Shown here: piece by piece, positions 9,557 through 15,368 of the stretch | Numbering within the stretch: the first letter of the stretch is position 1 | Layout of the letters: every line of letters starts with the position of its first letter | Assembly: GCA_015852425.1 (NCBI GenBank) | Contig: JAAAIG010000317.1 | Span: forward strand, 1 to 15,368 | Length of the DNA: 15,368 nucleotides | Direction of reading: 5' to 3' | From: Gryganskiella cystojenkinii | Lineage: Eukaryota; Mortierellomycota; Mortierellomycetes; Mortierellales; Mortierellaceae | Notes under the pieces: generated by a model | Databases searched by the model: none | Told to the model about the DNA's origin: nothing | The model's input: the letters and a program-made list of their open reading frames with translations, nothing else | Translations under genes and position numbers: made by a program

Positions 9557-9673
9557 ATGACAGAAAGACACATCACCCTTCCAAACGAACAAGCCTTCTT
9601 CAATCCTAAAGAAAGCGCCAAGACACAACTTCTTTCCTTTGCTCTCTCACCCTTCCTGTTTAATCAAGCATGA
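9557..9673 (+). CDS. Upstream ORF (38 codons) overlapping the exchanger start
   Basis: ATG at 9557 opens a 38-residue frame beginning MTERHITLPNE and ending FLFNQA. Its TGA stop (9671-9673) overlaps the main ATG (9670-9672) as ATGA. The uORF ATG context is weak (tgtATGa), whereas the main start has A at -3. If the transcript begins upstream of 9557, exchanger translation would depend on leaky scanning or on reinitiation at the overlap. I recognise no homology in the peptide, and the transcription start is unknown. Confidence 0.4.
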   Translation: MTERHITLPNEQAFFNPKESAKTQLLSFALSPFLFNQA

Positions 9674-12404
9674 ACAATGCAGGCACACACCATCAACCGG
9701 AAAATGCAGAGGAACAGGAGCTGTACTCGAGTTGGGCCTTGCTGATCCTCACTGTCCTGCTGATCGGGGCCCTGTGGACCTCGTACTACCTCCAGGTCCG
9801 CAAGGTGACCTCTATCCATGAGACTGTCATCTCTATCATGACTGGTAAATGATTTCCATGACCTCAAATGCATAATTGCTATTATGCACAGCCATTTCAT
9901 GCCAGTTTTTGGGAGAAAAGGAAGGCTAACAAAAGAACCATCGACAAACGCTAACCATGGCTATGGGGGAAACGCATGCACATTCTATCTTTAGGAATGA
10001 TTGTTGGGTTCATTATTCGAGTCTCGCCAGGCGAGGTCGTCCAAGAGATGGTCACGTTCAAGCACACGGTCTTCTTCAATCTCCTGCTACCACCCATCAT
10101 TCTCAACTCGGGCTACGAGATGAAACAGGCTCGGTTCTTTCGTAACCTGGGATCAATCCTGACGTTTGCCTTTGTCGGGACTTTTATCTCGGCGCTCGTC
10201 GTCGGTACACTCGTTTATCTCTTGTCGCTGACAGGATTGGAGAGTCTTCAGCTTAGTTTCCTGGACTCCATGATCTTTGGATCGGTCCTCTCGGCCACAG
10301 ATCCCGTTACCATCCTGGCCATCTTTAATCAACTCAAGGTCGATCCCAAGCTGTACTCGGTCATCTTTGGCGAAAGTATCCTCAACGATGCCGTTTCTAT
10401 TGTCATGTTCGAGTAAGTTTTAATCAGTTGCCTGGTTTTACTCTTCTTTTTGAACTTCTGTACCCCAGAGAAGGAACCAGTATATACTCACCTACCTCTC
10501 TGTCTCCCTTTCTCTCTTTCTCTCCTTCTTTCTTTATTTCTTTCTTTCTTTCTTTCTTTCTTTTTCTTTCACTCTCTCTGCCCGCCCATTATGTCTATTT
10601 GTTTCTTCCGCTCTCCTTCGTCGATCTGGATCATCAATACAAACAACAACAACAAAAACACAGAACTCTCAAAAAGTACCGAGGAGCAGATTTCCATCTG
10701 GGAAATGTCTTGCACGGAGTCTCGACTTTCTTCTTTGTCTTTTGCGTTTCCTTAATGATCGGCGCCCTCATCGGACTCACGGCCGCCTTGGCCTTGAAGA
10801 GGACCAACATTCATCTTTACCCCGGACTGGAATCCTGCCTGATTGCGTTGATGGCCTATGGATCGTACTTCCTCTCCAACAGTATTCATCTTTCTGGAAT
10901 CGTCTCGCTACTCTTCTGCGGTATCACGTTGAAGCATTATGCGTACGAGAGCATGTCCCTGCGATCCAAGAGGACAACCAAATCTCTATTCCAAGTCCTG
11001 GCCCAGTTGTCCGAAAATTTCATCTTTATCTACCTGGGATTGACCCTTTTCACGGAGATGGATCTGGATTACAAGCCATTGTTCATCCTCTTCACCTTTG
11101 TACGTCCGTCATCCCAGAGGGGAAATTGCGCTATTTTTTATACGGGACTAATGGCGACGGCTGTGTCGCGTCTTATCTCTCTTTGTTTGTATGACGTTCT
11201 TGTGTGCTCTTTTTTTCTGTTTTGTTTTTAACAATCCATGCTTTGTGCGACATCAACAACATAGATCTTCATTTGCATCTCTCGATATGCCGCAGTGTTC
11301 CCTCTTTCATCCTTAATCAACATGATCTCCGTCTATGTTCTCAAACGATCCGATACGCTGTCAAGACCCCATCAAGTCATGTTGTTCTGGGCAGGTCTTC
11401 GAGGAGCTGTCGCTTTTGCTCTTGCCGCAGGATTGGACGGTGTCAAAGAAGAAGCCGCACTCAAGACCACAATCTTGGTCGTTGTTGTACTCTCCGTCAT
11501 TGTCTTTGGAGGTACAACCGCAAGGATGTTGGCGATTTTGGGCGTCAAGATCAATTGTGTCGACTCTGAGGGCGAAAGCGAGGATGATGATGTCGGTGGT
11601 CATGATGATTACTATGATCGAGAGCGCGAGATTTACTTGTCAGAAGATATGTACGGTCGTGGATCGGATAATCAGGCTCTCTATCTGCAATCGTCATATT
11701 CCAACTCGGAGCTGTCGTTGCAGTCGCGTCCCTCGGATGACGAGTACGTCGGAGGAGCAGGCAGTGGGTCCTCGGGTTCAGGGTCATCAACAGGATCGGG
11801 CGGGCATTATGACCGTCATCATTCCCAATACCAAAGGGATATAATGCCTTTGCCCGTCGCGACTGCCAACCACCCTGATGATACGCATTGGTTCCTGTCG
11901 TTTGATGATCGGTACCTAAAACCCATCTTTTCAAGATCTCGTCAATGGAACCGAAGCCGGAGAAAGTTCTCTGGACCGACGTTGCATCAACATCATCGAG
12001 GTCATCATCATCGCCCTCAAACGTTAGGATCAAGGGCAGGTGGAAGCGCTGGAGGAGCATCATCGGGGATGACAACGGCCACAAATGGGAAGCATTCAAG
12101 GTTCACATCCGCGAATGGAGGTGTAGTGGGGAATGCGACCGTCGGTGGAAGCTACCTGAACAACCATGGAAGCAGTAGTAATCTCGTCGGAACTTTCAAC
12201 GCCTCGTCCCCAGGGACCGCTCGTCGGTCTTCAAATGATCTGATGGGTGACGAACTGGGAATGAATCATGTACGACGGGAACTTGACCGACGGGCGGCCA
12301 TTGCTGGAAGCAATCATGGTAGCAGCAGCAGTCTAGTCAACTTGGGAAACAATAGTGGTAGCAATGCCAGCAACGCGATCTCGGGCAAGATCCACGACAT
12401 TTAA
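9670..12404 (+). CDS. NHX1: Nhx1-type endosomal/vacuolar Na+(K+)/H+ exchanger
   Basis: Exchanges lumenal H+ for cytosolic Na+ or K+ across late-endosome or vacuole membranes, affecting organelle pH, trafficking and salt tolerance. The four exons are 9670-9844, 9995-10412, 10664-11099 and 11265-12404 (introns 150, 251 and 165 nt, phases consistent), giving 722 residues. The first membrane segment is WALLILTVLLIGALWTSYYL (about 21-40). FFNLLLPPI (85-93) is the amiloride-region motif. ATDPVT (159-164) and GESILNDAV (184-192, with N189-D190) are the transport-core motifs. WAGLRGAVAFALA (385-397) and GGTTARML (425-432) close the membrane domain. The roughly 285-residue tail is acidic at 443-465, then Ser/Gly-rich. 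It keeps the family FDDRYLKP element (556-563) followed by an Arg/His-rich block. These features match Nhx1/NHE6-9 rather than plasma-membrane NHE1. A uORF overlaps the start. Confidence 0.95.
10509..10579 (+). repeat. Pyrimidine tract with (TTTC)6 in exchanger intron 2
   Basis: A C/T-only stretch broken by very few other bases contains six perfect TTTC units at 10537-10560. It lies in the middle of the 251-nt second intron, about 85 bases before the acceptor at 10663, so it is not the usual acceptor-adjacent tract. Confidence 0.9.
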
Positions 12405-12456
12405 ATAGCACGAAAAAATATTCATTCATCAATACAGCAAGAATTTGGCGCCTGGG

Positions 12457-12462
12457 ATTAAA
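12457..12462 (+). terminator. Possible poly(A) signal (ATTAAA) of the exchanger gene
   Basis: ATTAAA lies 53 bases after the stop, inside the 128-bp space between the exchanger and the convergent FAR1-domain gene. A variant signal only, so weak support. Confidence 0.3.
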
Positions 12463-12532
12463 TGATGAACGTGTCAAAAATGTGCAAAAATAATATGTTT
12501 CGATGCGTTATTTGAAAAAGAAAAGCTATGGT

Positions 12533-14797
12533 TTAAAATGAATGGTCCACAACGAGACCATGAGACTGTTGCTGTGGCTGTTGTAGTTGTTGCTGTTGGT
12601 GTTGGTGTTGATGTTGATGTTGTACTTGTTGTTGATGGGTATGTTGTTGCTGCTGTTGTTGAACGTGGTGAGATGGGTGTTGGAAGTGCAGGGGTTGTTG
12701 CTGTGAGGAAGACGTCGAAGAAGGAGCAGAGGTCGAAGAACCAGGTCGGAACGCGGTCGCCATACCAGATGGCAACGGGTGATGTTGCTGTTGTTGATGA
12801 TGGTGATGACCTGAGTGCTGTTGGGGATGGGAGTGATGATGGCCATGATGGCTATCGTATTGTATACTTGACTGAGTTGGAGGTGGAGGAGGGTGATGAT
12901 GTTGGTGTTGGGAATGATGCTGTTGGTACCCTCCTTGTCCAGGCCCTCCAGGCATCATCAGCCCCGTTGGGTCTAGCCCGGCCGTCATATCCAAGTGATT
13001 CATCATCTGGGTCGCACTCATGGTCGCACCAAAGGACGTTGATGTCGCATTGGTGCCAGCAGAACCTGGGTTAGGTCCACCACTACCAACACCATGTCGT
13101 GTAAAACATTCTTCGCTCAGAGACCGCTTCCGGTCGTTGGTCGCTATCGTGGCCGTGGAACTCAGCGGGGACATTCCCAGGCCTAGTCCATAGCTTGAAT
13201 CGACCAACGGTGACGAGATTGAAGAAGGTCGTCCCTTCTGGTTAGGTGTATTCTTGACCGAGATCACGCAACCTGGGTAGGTCACCACATAATCGGAGGA
13301 ACCCAGAGGCGAACCTGAGGCGGTCGAAGGACTGAACCCGGGGCTTGCACTTGTCGGGGAGGTCATGTTCATAGACGATACGTGACTTGGACCGACAGCT
13401 GATGCGGTGGCCATGCCGACGAGTCCACCGTTTCCACCACCGGCTCCTCCGCCAGCAGAGGGTGGGGGTGAAGTTAGGACTCGGGAACTGGCCCCAGCCG
13501 GATCGATCCTCAGTTGTTCACAAATTTCGACCAAGACTGTCTCAAGGCTGTTCGTGACCTTGTTCGAGAGCTGTGCATCTGCACTGGCGAGGCTGGCGAC
13601 CCGGGCGGCCAGATCCATGGTCGAAAAGACTCGGGTCTCTGAGTCTCTTAGCCGAATCTGTTTGCGTTCCTCGGTCAGACGGTTATAAAACCGCCGCTCA
13701 TCCCAAATCAGATCTGGAAAGTCCTCCTTGATTCGTTCGCGGGTCTCGGAGGTGGTCAAGTTTCTTTGGTTCGCATAATAGGCAATGCGGTCAAACACGA
13801 TTGGAGGCCAGGGCTGACGGATGTCGTCTGGAGATATCAAGGGATGGTTATGGACCATAGAGGCCGGGTTCATGGCCTTTCGAAAGATCCAGAGTTTCGT
13901 GTCTTGTTGGAACAGAGTGATGCGCCATTTGCAATCACAGCGCATCGAGAGACGTTTTCGCTTGATCTCCTTGTTGTTCTTGACAGAGTCTGGGACGCCC
14001 TCGCGTGAACAGTACAAGTATACATTCTATGGGCGGTATAAAAGAAGAAAGCAGAAGGATACGTGCGTAAGTATGAAAAAAAAATCATATTCGCTCGGGC
14101 CATAAAGACACAACCACGTTTCTCACCACTCCAAATGAAAAAATATCGACTCTTTAGCAATGAGAGCCTTGCATTACATAACACAATGACCACGCACACG
14201 GGAAACGCAAACGTAGCTCCACAATCAGGACGCAAAACGACAGGGGTAGCGCAGCTACCAAAACCTAAGGGCTGCATGCAAGGACAACCGCCATTCAAGT
14301 TCGGATAAAACGAAAGAGAGAAAACGTATGAAATGATGGATGAAGGTCTCTCTTGCCTTTCTCTTTTTTGTGTCCTCACTGCCGAAATTTCGTTTTTTTG
14401 TTACGCGGGGAGCGGAGAACGATCTGCATGTGAGTGCCCCATGCGAAGTGAAATCTCTCCGAAGGCCACTGTTAACCTCTTGAACGCGTCTACTGCTTTT
14501 TCCTCTTTTTTCTTCTCTAATTTTCCGCATGGTCCACCCGCCTCTCATCGGGGGACAGTGCAGCAGATAGAGACTCTACTCTTTCCATCACACTTTTGCG
14601 CGCCTGACTGCAGTAGGCCATCCTTTTTTCTAATTATAATCTTTCATATATACATCCCATCCCAATCTTACCTTGTTCGAGCTTGTCTCTTGCTTGACAG
14701 TAAAACCATGTTCTCGGGCCAGGTCACGGCATTTCGTAATGGCATCGCTTGACTGTTCGAACGACATGCTCAACAGTTGCTCGTAAAAGTCGTCCAT
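12533..14797 (-). CDS. FAR1-type DNA-binding domain transcription factor
   Basis: Probable nuclear regulator. FAR1 domains derive from Mutator-like transposases and adopt a WRKY/GCM1-type zinc fold. The two coding exons are 14797-14672 and 14026-12533, separated by a 645-nt phase-0 GT-AG intron, giving 539 residues. Joining them restores the domain: AITKCRDLAREHGFTV (19-34), VYLYCSREGVP (44-54), basic KRKR (64-67, possible NLS), CDCKW (72-76) and HNHPL (101-105). Zinc ligands are probably C48, C74 (or C72), H101 and H103. A charged helical segment (about 150-215) may be a coiled coil. The last 130 residues are His/Gln/Pro-rich, encoded by CAN repeats. No MULE transposase core or SWIM finger follows, so this is a domesticated stand-alone regulator rather than a transposon. 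The targets are unknown. The start is supported by an in-frame TAG directly upstream, unless that AG is an acceptor. Confidence 0.88.
12555..12920 (-). repeat. CAN-repeat block encoding the Gln/His-rich tail
   Basis: Imperfect CAA/CAG/CAT/CAC runs, interrupted by Ser/Pro-coding sequence, encode polyglutamine and polyhistidine segments in the last third of the FAR1-domain protein. The open frames on the opposite strand here (Val-rich) are products of this skewed composition. Confidence 0.9.
14027..14671 (-). other. Long intron inside the FAR1 domain
   Basis: A 645-nt intron (aag|gtaaga ... catag|aat on the minus strand). It holds a 6-bp perfect hairpin with a 3-nt loop (GGTAGC/GCTACC, 14245-14259) and an 8-bp TGCATGCA palindrome (14273-14280). 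Open frames on either strand show no protein-like composition or recognised motif. I found no tRNA or snoRNA signature. Confidence 0.8.
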
Positions 14798-14936
14798 CTA
14801 ATACGTGATCAAGAATGATAAAAGTAGAAGAGATCATTCAAAGAGAGGTAGAATACAGGTTAGTCAACAGAAACATCACGCTGTAGTTGAGTTTAAGACA
14901 GCGAAAAAGAAAGATTAAAAACTATACAAGACTAAC
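14798..14936 (-). other. Probable 5'-UTR intron of the FAR1-domain gene
   Basis: On the minus strand a GTTAGT donor at 14936 and a tattag acceptor ending at 14798, immediately before the ATG, define a 139-nt intron with a CTAAC branch-like motif. Splicing would remove upstream ATGs at 14876 (short uORF) and 14837 (out of frame, overlapping the main start). The remaining leader back to about 15060 contains no ATG. Confidence 0.45.
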
Positions 14937-15088
14937 ACTTCGGGTAGTTAAGCAAGAGAAAGAACAAAGAAGGGGAAGTAGGAACAACGAGAAGGAGGGC
15001 TGAGAAGAGAGAGCGGAATATTTTGTTTGCGGGCCGGTGGAAATGAACTCTGCGAAAAAAAGTGGCTGTGTCTGGAAGGTCCAAGATG

Positions 15089-15100
15089 TATATATATAAA
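15089..15100 (-). promoter_or_regulatory. TATA-like element
   Basis: The minus-strand reading is TTTATATATATA. A start site about 30 bases downstream (near 15060) would give an ATG-free leader up to the proposed leader intron. The tract is almost palindromic, so direction is inferred from the gene. Confidence 0.4.
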
Positions 15101-15178
15101 GTGACGACAAAGGGAAGCAATCCCAAAGGACCAAAGGGAGAGATGAGAGAAATAGAAAAGAGGGAGAAAGGAAAAAAT

Positions 15179-15193
15179 GACGACGACGACGAC
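15179..15193. repeat. (GAC)5 trinucleotide repeat
   Basis: Five perfect GAC units, upstream of the TATA-like tract of the FAR1-domain gene. It resembles the six-unit repeat upstream of the exchanger. Confidence 0.95.
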
Positions 15194-15368
15194 CAAGGCT
15201 ACAGCGACGGAGAATAGATCGCGTGAACGATGTGGAAGTGGCGAAATCAGATGAACAAAGGAGAGAAGGAAGGTCAAGTTGAAGGTGAATAAAGTAAAGA
15301 ACAGGAAAAAAAACGAGTGATTACTCTGACTAAATTGCGCGGGATGGGGGCCGAGATTGTTGTTTGCA

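Larger units (their letters stand above)
9121..9669 (+). promoter_or_regulatory. Intergenic region: 3'UTR of the Nrd1/Seb1-like gene and promoter/leader of the exchanger
   Basis: 549 bases between tandem genes. The left part carries AATAAA signals and an 8-bp perfect hairpin (9269-9290). The right part becomes pyrimidine-rich (about 9425-9485, ending ctttcag). It then carries six GAC repeats (9503-9520), a CTTATC (GATA-type) site at 9521-9526 and a 38-codon upstream ORF. Confidence 0.6.
14937..15368 (-). promoter_or_regulatory. Promoter and leader region of the FAR1-domain gene
   Basis: On the minus strand this region is pyrimidine-rich, with no protein-like open frame on either strand. A TATA-like tract lies at 15089-15100 and a (GTC)5 repeat, the complement of GAC, at 15179-15193. 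The window end may cut the promoter or a neighbouring gene, but I see no evidence of another gene. Confidence 0.5.

Noticed and set aside
12538..13074. 178-codon Val-rich open frame on the + strand
   Set aside because: It is the complement of the CAN-repeat and Ser/Pro-rich coding sequence of the FAR1-domain gene. It has no protein-like composition, and repeat skew explains the absence of stops.
14333..14752. 139-codon + strand open frame across the FAR1-gene intron
   Set aside because: It runs antisense over an intron and exon 1 of a well-supported gene, and has no recognisable motif.
1..15368. tRNA, rRNA, CRISPR, IS element or LTR element
   Set aside because: No tRNA B-box context, spaced direct repeats, terminal repeats, or transposase, integrase or reverse-transcriptase motifs were seen. 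The FAR1 domain is transposase-derived but has no catalytic core beside it.

Overview
The window looks like nuclear DNA of an early-diverging fungus, most likely Mucoromycota and Mortierella-like. The reasons are small GT-AG introns in most genes, fungal-type proteins (a Crz1-like zinc-finger factor, NC2 beta, an Nrd1/Seb1 termination factor, an Nhx1 exchanger), a stand-alone FAR1-type DNA-binding domain, and long Ser/Pro/Gly/His/Gln-rich stretches. Placement below phylum is inference. I saw no bacterial, viral or transposon genes, no tRNA or rRNA, and no CRISPR array.

Layout, left to right. (1) 359-3892 (+): a three-finger C2H2 transcription factor resembling Crz1, two exons; its true 5' end may lie outside the window. 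(2) 4088-4903 (-): NC2 beta/Dr1, four exons, reassembled by hand into a 142-residue histone-fold protein. (3) 5229-9120 (+): an Nrd1/Seb1-like protein with a CTD-interacting domain and RRM, five exons, 882 residues. It is divergent from Dr1 across a 325-bp shared intergenic region. (4) 9670-12404 (+): an endosomal/vacuolar Na+(K+)/H+ exchanger of the Nhx1/NHE6-9 type, four exons, 722 residues. A 38-codon upstream ORF ends in an ATGA overlap with its start codon. (5) 12533-14797 (-): a FAR1-domain transcription factor, two coding exons separated by a 645-nt intron, 539 residues, with a probable 5'-UTR intron.

Three of the five genes are transcription regulators (two sequence-specific factors and NC2 beta), one is an RNA polymerase II termination/RNA-binding factor, and one is an ion transporter. 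The Dr1 and Nrd1/Seb1 pair joins regulation of initiation with regulation of termination under one intergenic region. If the first gene is a calcineurin-responsive factor, it and the exchanger both belong to ion homeostasis, but nothing in the sequence shows that they are co-regulated.

I found no convincing new multi-gene system. The items most worth following are post-transcriptional: the stop/start-overlapping uORF of the exchanger, an in-frame upstream ATG in Dr1 that would translate a microsatellite, a 705-nt intron in the Nrd1/Seb1 gene that holds an in-frame alternative terminal exon, an intron that splits a zinc-ligand codon, and a leader intron that would remove two upstream ATGs from the FAR1-factor mRNA. 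All exon boundaries are hand-inferred from GT/AG sites, reading phase and remembered family conservation; no alignment was run.
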